From Clostridia bacterium (GTDB lineage Bacteria; Bacillota; Clostridia; Oscillospirales; CAG-272), in NCBI GenBank assembly GCA_024404435.1, contig JAKSPW010000053.1:1-8019 (forward strand): a stretch of DNA of 8,019 nt. Reading direction: 5' to 3'. Shown here piece after piece: positions 1 to 7,236 of this stretch (positions are counted from its first letter, which is position 1; each line of letters opens with the position of its first letter). The notes below the pieces were generated by a model. That model ran no database searches. It saw only the letters and a program-made list of their open reading frames with translations, and was not told the origin of the DNA. The position numbers were made by a program, and so were the translations under genes.

Positions 1-33
1 CGGTTACAATAACAAAAAAGTCCGGAGGAAGAT

Positions 34-756
34 ATGGTAACCGTATTTCTGCGCACGCTGATCATTTATCTCATTCTCATCACCGGGATGCGGCTCGCGG
101 GCAAGAGGCAGATCGGCGAGATGCAGGTCTCCGAGCTCGTCGTGACGTTCATGCTCTCGGAGCTGGCGGTCTTTCCCATCTCCGACAAGAACGTGCCCGT
201 CTCGCACGCGGTCATCCCGATCGTGCTCCTGCTCTCGCTCGAGGTGATCTTCTCTTTCGTGCAGACGAAGAGTTCTTTCTTCAAGAAGCTGATGGACGGG
301 AAGCCGACCGTGCTCATAAAACGTGGCAAACTCGATATTTCGACACTTGCAGAAAATCGCATCGACATCGAAGAACTTCTCGGTGAGCTGAGGCTCAAGG
401 GTGCGTTCGATCCCGCCGACGTGGAGTACGCAGTCCTCGAGGAAAACGGGAAGCTCTCTGTGCTGATGAAGTCGTCCGTTTCGCCGATAACGCCCGAAAC
501 ACTCGGCATGAAGGCTCCGGAAAAAGGATTTTCTCACGAAGTGATAACCGACGGGGAAGTCGACTTTGACAGTCTCAGGGCGGCTGGCAGAGACAGGATA
601 TGGCTCGACGGCATGCTTGAAAGATTTAAGACAAGTGTCGAAGACGTATTCCTGCTGACCGTCGACGACGAGGGCGGAGTCGGCGTCTACCTTGCGCCGG
701 ACAAGTCGGGCGGAAAGCCCGGAAAGCAGTATTTCGTGAAACCGAAAAATAAATAA
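34..756 (+). CDS. DUF421 (YetF-like) membrane protein
   Basis: The 240-residue product matches the DUF421/YetF family, whose biochemical role is not settled; some members are linked to spores in Bacillus. Three N-terminal membrane segments lie at about residues 5-22, 35-50 and 58-77. The GKRQIGEMQ motif between the first two is a family signature. The cytoplasmic part starts with DGKPTVLIKRGKLD (88-101), followed by the conserved LRLKG (119-123) and VEYAVLEENGKLSVL (130-144). A second repeat-like part runs from about 168 to 220, including a WLDGML segment. Length fits the longer DUF421 class. The ATG follows a strong GGAGG site (24-28) with a 5-base gap. A TACAAT at 5-10 could be the -10 box, but any -35 would lie outside the window. 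The DUF4363 gene follows after 10 bp and is probably co-transcribed, a pairing seen often in Clostridia. Family call is firm; function is unknown. Confidence 0.93.
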   Translation: MVTVFLRTLIIYLILITGMRLAGKRQIGEMQVSELVVTFMLSELAVFPISDKNVPVSHAVIPIVLLLSLEVIFSFVQTKSSFFKKLMDGKPTVLIKRGKLDISTLAENRIDIEELLGELRLKGAFDPADVEYAVLEENGKLSVLMKSSVSPITPETLGMKAPEKGFSHEVITDGEVDFDSLRAAGRDRIWLDGMLERFKTSVEDVFLLTVDDEGGVGVYLAPDKSGGKPGKQYFVKPKNK

Positions 757-766
757 GGGATATTAT

Positions 767-1147
767 ATGAAAGTATTTTTCTGTGCCTGCACAGCCTTTC
801 TCGTCTCCGTCGCGCTCGTCGCGGCGTCGGCAGTCTATACGGGAAATTTTACGGACGAGCTCGCCTCCCTCGCAGGCAAGCTGCCCGAAACGGCAGATGA
901 AAAGGACTCCGCGGAAATCCTCGGAGTCCTTGAGAAAATGACGGATTTATGGTCGCGCCGTAAGTTCGGCGTTTCGCTCTCGGTCGGTCACCGTGAGCTC
1001 GGCGAGATAGAAGCGGCGATACTGACGGTCGAAGCCGCGGTAAGATCGGGCTCCGACGGGAATTACGCCGCAGCTCTCGTGAATCTCTCGCAGAAGATCG
1101 ACAGCCTCGCGAAATCGGAAAAGCTTTCGCTCGACGGGATCCTCTGA
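767..1147 (+). CDS. DUF4363 family protein, single N-terminal membrane anchor
   Basis: This 126-residue protein has one hydrophobic segment (about residues 3-24), probably an uncleaved anchor or a signal peptide. The rest is helical and likely lies outside the membrane. Family traits are a central Trp followed by basic residues (W62-S-R-R-K), a Ser-Val-Gly-His-Arg-Glu-Leu stretch with His75, and the closing motif EKLSLDGIL (residues 118-126), close to the E-x-LSLENI/L ending usual for DUF4363. The start has an AAGGGA site (755-760) six bases upstream. It lies 10 bp after the DUF421 gene and the two probably act together at the membrane, but no activity is known. Its TGA stop forms half of the TGATCA hexamer shared with the opposing radical SAM gene. 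A perfect 10-bp inverted repeat lies inside the coding sequence (902-931). Confidence 0.85.
   Translation: MKVFFCACTAFLVSVALVAASAVYTGNFTDELASLAGKLPETADEKDSAEILGVLEKMTDLWSRRKFGVSLSVGHRELGEIEAAILTVEAAVRSGSDGNYAAALVNLSQKIDSLAKSEKLSLDGIL
902..931 (-). terminator. possible antisense terminator inside the DUF4363 gene
   Basis: AAGGACTCCG (902-911) and CGGAGTCCTT (922-931) form a perfect 10-bp stem with a 10-base loop. Read on the minus strand, the stem is followed by TT, giving a CCTTTTCA tail much like that of the hairpin at 3791-3815. On the plus strand there is no T run. It lies about 220 bases past the stop of the converging radical SAM gene, where that transcript needs an end. The T run is short and the repeat also encodes protein, so this is inferred and not certain. 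Confidence 0.35.
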
Positions 1148-3763
1148 TCAGCGGAAGGACGTTTCCGCATCGTCGAGAAGCAGCTTCGTGCGGGTGATGA
1201 AGTGATACGAATCGGCGTTTTCGATACCGAATCTTTCGGATACGGCGCGCGCGACGTACTCGGGATTCAGATAGTTCTCGCCCGACGCGCTCGTGACGGC
1301 GGTAACGTACAGCGTACCGTTTTCATACCGCGCCGACGCGCTCTTCACGAGCGTGGAAATATCGACTTCCTTCTCGCCGCTCTTGGAGCGTTTCATCATC
1401 ACGACGGGGGAAGAAAACATCGTGCCGATCGCGGCAGCCGTGCCGTCGCCGACAGACACGCCGCGGAAGGTGATCTCGTTTTCCGCCCACGCGATGCTCT
1501 TGAGTTTCTCTTCCTGCGTATATACTTCTCTGACGGTGATGCCTGCGGGCATCGCCGCTTTCAGTTTGTCGAAGATCTCACCGTCCGGCACGTCGCGTAT
1601 CAGCTTGAAGTCGAGCACCTCGCAGGTGCCTCCGCAGCCGACAGACAGCGGCGGCGAGAAGACGAGATGCGGGATCGGGTTGAATCCCTCGGAGTACCAG
1701 AGCGGAAGCCCCGTCTTCAGCACGGAGCGCATGACCGTTTTCGCGAGGTCGAGATGCGAGATATACAGCATCGGACCGCCCTTTTCAAATCTCACGCGCA
1801 CGGAGCGTACCGGCTTCGGATTCGTTCTCTGACGCTCTCTGATAAGTTCTTCTCCGACGAGCACCTCGGGCGCGTTGCCCGTGATCGATTCGATCTCATT
1901 CCCGCCGTCATGTCCCGGACACCAGCGGCAGAATTTTTTGTCGACGAGTCTGTTAACGCCGCAAGCGGAGCACTTTTCACGGCATGACGGCGTCGTCGCC
2001 TCTTCGTATGCCTTGTGTCTTTCTTTAAGGAAGAATTCCTTCGTAACGCCGCAGTCGATCATGTCCCACGGCAGAGTCTCGCCGTCGGGTATCTGTCTGT
2101 TCGCGTAGAACGACGGATCGACGTTCGTGGCGGCGAAAATATCCATCCACGCGTCGAAGTCGAAGATCTCCTCCCACGAGTCGAAGCGGATCCCGCGTCG
2201 GCACGCCTCCTCGAGAGCTGCGGCAAGTCTTCTGTCGCCTCTCGCGAACACTGCCTCGAGGTGCGAGACCTTCGCGTCGTGGTAGTTATATCTGATCTTT
2301 CTGTCGGTGACGGCTTCTTTGAGTATCTGCTGTTTGCGCTCGAGCTCCTCAAAAGAGTTCTGCCCTTCCCACTGGAACGGAGTGTGCGGCTTCGGGATGA
2401 AGCACGCGACGCTGAGCGTCACCTGCGGCTGCATCTTTTTGTTTCTGTTCGGAGTTTTATAGTATTCCTCGATGACGTTCTTCGCAACGCGGGCGATACC
2501 GCGCACGTCGTCGTCCGTCTCGCACGGCAGACCGTTCATGAAGTAGAGCTTTATCTTCGATTTGCCCGCGCCGTACGCGACGGAGGCGGCTTTCAGGATC
2601 TCTTCCTCGGTCACGTTCTTGTTGATGACGTCGCGGAGTCTCTGCGTACCGGCTTCCGGAGCGAAGGTGACCGTCGACGAACGGACGGACGAGATCTTGT
2701 CCATCAGTTCCTTTGTGAACGTATCCGCGCGGAGCGACGGCAGCGACAGATTTATCTTCGCGTCCTCCGTGAATTCGAGCAGACGGTCGGTGAGCGTTCC
2801 GACGCGGGAATAGTCGCTGATCGAAAGCGAGCAGAGAGAAATCTCGTCGTATCCCGTGGCATCGCAGAGCAGCTTTGCCTGCGCGGTGAGCGTTTCGGGA
2901 GTTTTCTCGCGCACGGGGCGGCAGATGAAGCCCGCCTGACAGAAACGGCATCCGCGGATGCATCCTCTGAATACCTCGAGCGTTACTCTGTCGTGCACCG
3001 TCTCGATGTTCGGCATCACGGGCGAGGTCGGCACGTAAGCCTTGTCGACGTCGGCGATCACGCGCTTGACTACCTTTGCGGGGACTCCCTCGTCGGGAGT
3101 GATCGACGCGACGGTTCCGTCGTCGTTATATGAAATCGTGTAAAGGGACGGCACGTAGAAGCCCTCGAGCTCCGTTGCGGCGGCTCTGAGGAACGCTTTT
3201 TTCGTGTACGTTCCGTCGTCCTTCATTCTGAGATAGAGCGCGGCAAGCTCGGGAAGCGCCTCTTCGCCCTCTCCGATCGAGAAAATATCGACGAACGGTG
3301 CCATCGGCTCGGGATTGTACGCGCAGGGGCCGCCCGCAAGGATGATCGGCGAATCTTCGCCTCTCTCCTCCGAGCGGAGCGGGATGCCCGCGAGGTCCAT
3401 CATGTTCAGCACGGTCGTGTAGCACAGCTCGTACTGAAGCGTGAACGCCACGATATCGAATTCTCCGACTGCGTCACCGCTCTCGTGAGTGAACAGAGGG
3501 ATGTTTCTCTCCCTCATCTCTTTTTCCATGTCCACCCACGGCGCGTAGACTCTCTCGCACCATACGCGGTCCATCTCGTTGAAGCATCCGCAGAGGATCC
3601 TCATTCCGAGGTTGGACATACCGATCTCGTAGGTGTCGGGGAAGCAGAACGCGACGCGAAGTCCGACTTTACTTTTATCCTTGAAAACCGAGCCCGTCTC
3701 GCCGCCGGTGTATCTGCCGGGCTTCTGAACGGACGCGATAAAGCTTTTGATATCTTCTCTCAT
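1148..3763 (-). CDS. B12-binding-like radical SAM protein (TIGR03960) fused to DUF2344 (TIGR03936)
   Basis: This 871-residue protein joins two families that are often separate neighbouring genes. Residues 1-620 match TIGR03960. There is an N-terminal B12-binding-like region with GGPCAYNPEP (144-153) and FSIGEGEEAL (161-170). The radical SAM core has a CX3CX2C cluster motif at C268, C272 and C275, which would ligate a 4Fe-4S cluster and cleave S-adenosylmethionine. Further cysteines (C594, C598, C601, C612, C615) could hold a metal or a second cluster. Residues from about 651 match DUF2344, with YISHLDLAKT (667-676) and YSEGFNPIPHLVFSPPLSVG (690-709). The substrate is unknown. Elsewhere the pair commonly precedes the RNase G gene and rplU, which are absent here. 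ATG is supported by an AAGGA site about 6 bases upstream. The stop abuts the stop of the opposing DUF4363 gene. Confidence 0.93.
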   Translation of the reverse strand: MREDIKSFIASVQKPGRYTGGETGSVFKDKSKVGLRVAFCFPDTYEIGMSNLGMRILCGCFNEMDRVWCERVYAPWVDMEKEMRERNIPLFTHESGDAVGEFDIVAFTLQYELCYTTVLNMMDLAGIPLRSEERGEDSPIILAGGPCAYNPEPMAPFVDIFSIGEGEEALPELAALYLRMKDDGTYTKKAFLRAAATELEGFYVPSLYTISYNDDGTVASITPDEGVPAKVVKRVIADVDKAYVPTSPVMPNIETVHDRVTLEVFRGCIRGCRFCQAGFICRPVREKTPETLTAQAKLLCDATGYDEISLCSLSISDYSRVGTLTDRLLEFTEDAKINLSLPSLRADTFTKELMDKISSVRSSTVTFAPEAGTQRLRDVINKNVTEEEILKAASVAYGAGKSKIKLYFMNGLPCETDDDVRGIARVAKNVIEEYYKTPNRNKKMQPQVTLSVACFIPKPHTPFQWEGQNSFEELERKQQILKEAVTDRKIRYNYHDAKVSHLEAVFARGDRRLAAALEEACRRGIRFDSWEEIFDFDAWMDIFAATNVDPSFYANRQIPDGETLPWDMIDCGVTKEFFLKERHKAYEEATTPSCREKCSACGVNRLVDKKFCRWCPGHDGGNEIESITGNAPEVLVGEELIRERQRTNPKPVRSVRVRFEKGGPMLYISHLDLAKTVMRSVLKTGLPLWYSEGFNPIPHLVFSPPLSVGCGGTCEVLDFKLIRDVPDGEIFDKLKAAMPAGITVREVYTQEEKLKSIAWAENEITFRGVSVGDGTAAAIGTMFSSPVVMMKRSKSGEKEVDISTLVKSASARYENGTLYVTAVTSASGENYLNPEYVARAVSERFGIENADSYHFITRTKLLLDDAETSFR

Positions 3764-3790
3764 GTTTTTCCTTCTTACCTGCTTACTTGA

Positions 3791-3815
3791 AAAGGCTGCC
3801 GCGAAGGCAGCCTTT
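3791..3815 (-). terminator. hairpin terminator after the pseudo-ATPase gene
   Basis: AAAGGCTGCC (3791-3800) and GGCAGCCTTT (3806-3815) form a perfect 10-bp stem with a 5-base loop, starting three bases past the TAA of the upstream minus-strand gene. On the minus strand the stem ends in TTTT then CAAG, a short U tract. On the plus strand the following run (TTTCTTTTATCTT) is longer, but no plus-strand gene ends here. It is probably an intrinsic terminator or attenuator. It lies only about 28 bases ahead of the next ATG, so some readthrough into the radical SAM gene seems necessary unless a promoter is hidden in the upstream coding region. Confidence 0.6.
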
Positions 3816-3818
3816 CTT

Positions 3819-6341
3819 TTATCTTATGAAGAGCTTGGACGCGATGAACGGCGGGATCAGCCATACGAGGTTGTACGCCGCGATGTAGAGCGAGTTGATG
3901 TTTCCGAGCGAGGAGGACAGACCGAAGATCACGAGAAGCATGGTGCTGATGATCATCGACATGATGGTCAGCGCGATGCAGGTGCGCTTCGTGTGGATCG
4001 TCTTGTCGCAGTACGGAATGAGATGGAGTAAGTTCTTCGGTGAGCCGGTGGAAACGAAGCCGCTGTCGATGCTGTCGGAGACGGACTTTACGTCGTCCGA
4101 GCTGCGGTAACGGACCACCTTCACGGGTGCCTTCTTCATCGAGAGCTTGCCCTCGATCATTTCTTCGTCGATGTTCGGGTCGAACGTGCGCACACAGAGG
4201 TACATTCCGTAGTCGTCGAACTGTCTGACGAGCGGCTCCATGTCGCCGTCGAGAACGTACTTGATGTACATCTTTGCGACGAGCACGTCTTCTCTGAACA
4301 TGTACATGATGCTGAGCTCGTCCGAAAAGTCAACGTCGTCCTGCGCGACGTTTTCGGGGATGTCGAAGCCTCTCGACGTGAGTGAGAGGTATCCGCCGAA
4401 GACGATGTTCACTCCGTCGGCACGGGAAGCGAGGTATCCGCGGTCTGCGTCGACGATCTCGACGTTGTCGCTTCTGCCCATTTCCATCGTGGCGACCTCA
4501 AACACGTCGGCAAGAGGTCCGCCCGCCTTGGAGAACACGCTTGATGCGTAGTAGAGGAGTCTGTCTATCCTTGCGTTGTTGTAGATCCTGATATTCTGTA
4601 CCTTCACGCCGAAGGACGGGAAGAGATTATCGTCGTCGATCGTGACTACAGCGGAGGAAGCATACTCGTCGAGAGAGTTCTCTCCGATGATCGCGCAGTC
4701 AAGGTCGCTCGCGACGTTCGATGCGCGGTAGAAGGGATAGCTGAACGTGAGGTAGGTGGACATCGGCAGCAGAGCAAGAAGCGCAACGTATACCGATTTT
4801 GCCACCGTGACGGCGGGAGTGCCGCCTCTGCCGGAAAGGATACCGACCACGACTGCGGCTGCTGCGGCAACGCACATGATCGCCGTCATGAACGCGCTCG
4901 TCATCTTGTCGGGGACGCTCATTCTCTGGAAGAAGCCCGAAACGAAGCTCGTGCGCTCGATGCGCATCACGTCTCCGTAGAGGTCGTCGTAGTTTTCGAC
5001 GTCCATCAGGACTTCGCTGTCCGGAACGCGCTCAAGCACGTTCTTCTGCTTCTTTGAGCCGGCAACGTAGAACGTATCGTTCTCGCGTCTGATATTGAGA
5101 CGCGAATAGAGAAGCGTCATGAATACCGCGAATGCGGGGACCGCGTTGTATACGGTCGGAACGTCCATCGCAGTGGACGTGATCGCCGTGACGGCGGAAA
5201 CGACCGTGCCGACGGCCAGCATGAGGCAGGTCGCGCTTTCCGGTGTCGGTGAGCCCGTGAAGAGACGGAGGATACCGTGCTTCAGCTCGGGAAGAGCGAA
5301 GACGGCGCAGATCAGCATGATCTGCAGGCTGACCATTATGTATACGACCGGGTAGAGCGCGGGATCGAGTGCGCCGGCAAACTGCTTCGGCGAGCCCGAA
5401 ATAAGCTTCGTGATCGTGGGAAGGTTTTCGTAAACGAGGAGCATGAGCGCGAAGATGAAGCAGAAGAAGGCTCTGATGCTGACGTTCTTCTTTTTCTTCT
5501 TGTACTCTGCCGCGATCTCGCGTGCCTGAATGGGATCGGTGAACTCGGCGTGAGTCGTGACGTACTTCTTGTGTACGCGGCGGTTCGATTCGAGATGGTC
5601 GCCGAGCTTCTTGACGGCTTCGTTCACCTTTTCGGGATCTTCGTCACCGTCCTCGAGGCCGAACGCGATACGCAGGTTCATGTCGGTCGAGCCGACCTTC
5701 GGCTCGTCGGCGGGCTCGAAGTCGAGGCTGTCGACGTCTTCCATCGGTACGGAAAGGCTCTCGTCGATCTTTTCCTCCTCTTCGGGAAGCTCGCTTTCCT
5801 CAGCCGCGTAGACGGGGATCGCAAATTCGCTCTCGTCCACGCTCTCGGTGAACAGACCGCTTTCCTCGAGTGTGCCGCTGCTGATGAACGCCTCGATGGC
5901 AGCCTCTGTCTCGCTGAGCTCAGGCTCGGCGGGAGCTGCTTCTTCCGCGTCAACGACAGGTTCTTCGACGGTTTCCTCTGCCGAGTCGGTTTCCGTCGGA
6001 ATCTCTTCGGTTTCCCCGGAGAAAATGACGGGCTCCTCGGGAAGAACGACGGGCTCTTCGGGTTTTGCCTCATCCTCCGGAGGGAGTGCACCGAGGGCTG
6101 CCTCGAGCTCTGCCGCGAGGTCTCCGAAGTCGGAGAGATCGTCAGCCGTGTCGCCGAAGGGCAGGTCGGCGGTCAGGTCCTCGTCATCCGCGGGAGCGAG
6201 TTCCGTGAACAAGTCGTCGAACTTTTCCTCTGCGGTTTTTTCTTTTTCCGTGAATATCGACAGGTCGATATCATCGTCGTCGGATTCGACGTCGAAGATA
6301 TCGTCGTCGTCAAAAATATCACTGATTTTCTTGTCAGACAT
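3819..6341 (-). CDS. large acidic membrane protein, probable inactive P-type-ATPase-like
   Basis: No named family is recognised with certainty. Numbering is from the chosen start (840 aa). Residues 1-220 are acidic, without arginine, and likely disordered. After a lysine run (281-285) come eight predicted membrane segments, near 290-310, 329-350, 370-391, 397-415, 480-504, 512-537, 788-808 and 816-838. This 4+2+2 layout with a large cytoplasmic region (538-784) is that of P1B heavy-metal ATPases. Local likeness includes LKHGILRLFTGSPTPESATC before segment 3 and GYLASRADG...VFGG (635-650) for the nucleotide domain. Catalytic motifs are lost: LPM (525-527) for CPC, IDDDNL (568-573) for DKTGT, VRTFD (717-721) for TGD, no TGE and no GDGxND. 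Hence transport by ATP hydrolysis is unlikely and a scaffold or sensor role is possible. An ATG at 6359 would add six residues but has no ribosome site. The gene lies between rlmB and the radical SAM gene. That it is a gene is near certain; the ATPase ancestry is inferred by eye. Confidence 0.8.
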   Translation of the reverse strand: MSDKKISDIFDDDDIFDVESDDDDIDLSIFTEKEKTAEEKFDDLFTELAPADDEDLTADLPFGDTADDLSDFGDLAAELEAALGALPPEDEAKPEEPVVLPEEPVIFSGETEEIPTETDSAEETVEEPVVDAEEAAPAEPELSETEAAIEAFISSGTLEESGLFTESVDESEFAIPVYAAEESELPEEEEKIDESLSVPMEDVDSLDFEPADEPKVGSTDMNLRIAFGLEDGDEDPEKVNEAVKKLGDHLESNRRVHKKYVTTHAEFTDPIQAREIAAEYKKKKKNVSIRAFFCFIFALMLLVYENLPTITKLISGSPKQFAGALDPALYPVVYIMVSLQIMLICAVFALPELKHGILRLFTGSPTPESATCLMLAVGTVVSAVTAITSTAMDVPTVYNAVPAFAVFMTLLYSRLNIRRENDTFYVAGSKKQKNVLERVPDSEVLMDVENYDDLYGDVMRIERTSFVSGFFQRMSVPDKMTSAFMTAIMCVAAAAAVVVGILSGRGGTPAVTVAKSVYVALLALLPMSTYLTFSYPFYRASNVASDLDCAIIGENSLDEYASSAVVTIDDDNLFPSFGVKVQNIRIYNNARIDRLLYYASSVFSKAGGPLADVFEVATMEMGRSDNVEIVDADRGYLASRADGVNIVFGGYLSLTSRGFDIPENVAQDDVDFSDELSIMYMFREDVLVAKMYIKYVLDGDMEPLVRQFDDYGMYLCVRTFDPNIDEEMIEGKLSMKKAPVKVVRYRSSDDVKSVSDSIDSGFVSTGSPKNLLHLIPYCDKTIHTKRTCIALTIMSMIISTMLLVIFGLSSSLGNINSLYIAAYNLVWLIPPFIASKLFIR

Positions 6342-6351
6342 ATATTTACCG

Positions 6352-6356
6352 TCCTT
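6352..6356 (-). promoter_or_regulatory. ribosome binding site that decides the pseudo-ATPase start
   Basis: On the minus strand AAGGA lies 10 bases before the ATG at 6341. The upstream in-frame ATG at 6359 has only a GC-rich hairpin and no purine-rich site before it. The AAGGA itself would be the second and third codons if the upstream ATG were used. The spacing is a little long, so the longer form cannot be excluded. Confidence 0.5.
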
Positions 6357-6369
6357 CATTCAGTATGTA

Positions 6370-6383
6370 CCGCCGTTCGGCGG
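6370..6383 (-). other. short GC-rich hairpin between rlmB and the pseudo-ATPase gene
   Basis: CCGCCG (6370-6375) directly precedes a TT and CGGCGG (6378-6383), allowing a 5-bp stem with a 4-base loop. On the minus strand it is followed by TACATACT, not a T run, so it is a poor intrinsic terminator. It may slow RNA polymerase or protect the 3' end of the rlmB message. The short gap (6342-6402) shows no convincing promoter, so co-transcription of the two genes is likely. Confidence 0.3.
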
Positions 6384-6402
6384 CAGTGAAAAGGAGTATT
6401 TT

Positions 6403-7191
6403 TTACTTAGTTTCTCTCTGCATCCTCGCAGCATGACAAAGGAGAACAGATCCTGCTGTCGAAACGTTCAGCGAGTTGACCTGACCGTACATCGGGATCG
6501 ACACGGTAAAGTCGCATCTCTCGCGCACGAGTCTCGATACTCCGAAGCCCTCGCTTCCGAGCACTATCGCCGCGGGCGTGTTGAAGTCCGTCTCATAGTA
6601 CGGAGTTCCTCCCGCCTCTGCCGCGAAGGTCCAGATGCCGTTTTCCTTGAGCTCCTCTATCGTTTCGGCGACGTTGCTGACACGGGCGATCGCCATGTGC
6701 CAGATCGCACCGGCGGATGCCTTGACCACCGTCGGAGTAAGTCCGGCGGAGCGTCTCTTCGGAATGATGACTCCGTGAGCGCCCGCGCATTCCGCGCAGC
6801 GGATGATCGCACCGAGGTTGTGAGGGTCCTCGATCTCGTCGCAGACGACGATCAGAGGCTTTTCACCTCTCTCACGCGCGATGGCGATGATCTCTTTGAC
6901 CGTGGAATATTCCTTCTGCGCCGCGTATGCGATGATGCCCTGATGGACCGTGCCGTGCGCGAGGTAGTCGAGCTTGGCGCTGTCCGCATTCACGACGGGG
7001 ATCTTTCTCTCTCTCGCTTCGGCGACGAGAGCATTGACGGAGCCTTCCCTGCCGGAAACCACGATCTTGTCGATCCCGCGGCCGCTTTTCAGAAGCTCGC
7101 GCACCGCGTTTCTGCCCGCGATGATGCCGGTTTCCTCGGTCAGACGTTCGCCGTCTTTTCTGTTTGAACTGTCTTTTTTACTGTTTTCCAT
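6403..7191 (-). CDS. rlmB: 23S rRNA (guanosine-2'-O-) methyltransferase, TrmH/SpoU family
   Basis: The product (262 residues from the chosen start) is a SPOUT-class methyltransferase that puts a 2'-O-methyl group on a 23S rRNA guanosine using S-adenosylmethionine. An N-terminal substrate-binding domain starts with GIIAGRNAV (22-30). Then come the three SpoU motifs: EDPHNLGAIIRCAE (121-134) with Asn125 and the catalytic Arg131, IVLGSEGFG (209-217), and SIPMYGQVNSLNVSTA (231-246), which forms the knot around the cofactor. Length is normal for RlmB. An in-frame ATG at 7263 was rejected because a sigma-A-like promoter overlaps it and would start transcription near 7247. The chosen ATG has only a weak CGGA upstream, so initiation may be inefficient. 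Assignment to RlmB rather than another TrmH paralogue rests on overall form and is likely, not proven. Confidence 0.88.
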   Translation of the reverse strand: MENSKKDSSNRKDGERLTEETGIIAGRNAVRELLKSGRGIDKIVVSGREGSVNALVAEARERKIPVVNADSAKLDYLAHGTVHQGIIAYAAQKEYSTVKEIIAIARERGEKPLIVVCDEIEDPHNLGAIIRCAECAGAHGVIIPKRRSAGLTPTVVKASAGAIWHMAIARVSNVAETIEELKENGIWTFAAEAGGTPYYETDFNTPAAIVLGSEGFGVSRLVRERCDFTVSIPMYGQVNSLNVSTAGSVLLCHAARMQRETK

Positions 7192-7215
7192 TATCCGTTT
7201 TATAAGTCTGCGGAT

Positions 7216-7236
7216 TTTTTCGGATAGCCCGAAAAA
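7216..7236 (-). other. hairpin in the rlmB 5' leader
   Basis: TTTTTCGG (7216-7223) and CCGAAAAA (7229-7236) form a perfect 8-bp stem with a 5-base loop. It lies between the predicted transcription start and the rlmB ATG. No T run follows on the minus strand, so it is not a simple terminator. It may shape the leader or be chance in an AT-rich stretch. Confidence 0.35.

Noticed and set aside
2015..3133. Plus-strand open frame of 372 codons opposite the radical SAM core
   Set aside because: Antisense shadow of a gene with clear motifs; the product is low-complexity in Arg, Val and Asp with no domain.
6342..6359. Upstream ATG at 6359 as start of the pseudo-ATPase gene
   Set aside because: No ribosome site precedes it, while the next ATG has AAGGA 10 bases upstream. 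Kept only as an alternative.
6363..6392. Possible promoter (TTTTCA, 17 bases, TACATA) before the pseudo-ATPase gene on the minus strand
   Set aside because: The -10 matches consensus at only three of six positions and the spacer is the GC-rich hairpin.
5848..7167. Plus-strand open frame of 439 codons across rlmB and the pseudo-ATPase gene
   Set aside because: It crosses two well-supported genes on the other strand, its serine-rich start mirrors the acidic repeat coding, and it has no family motif.
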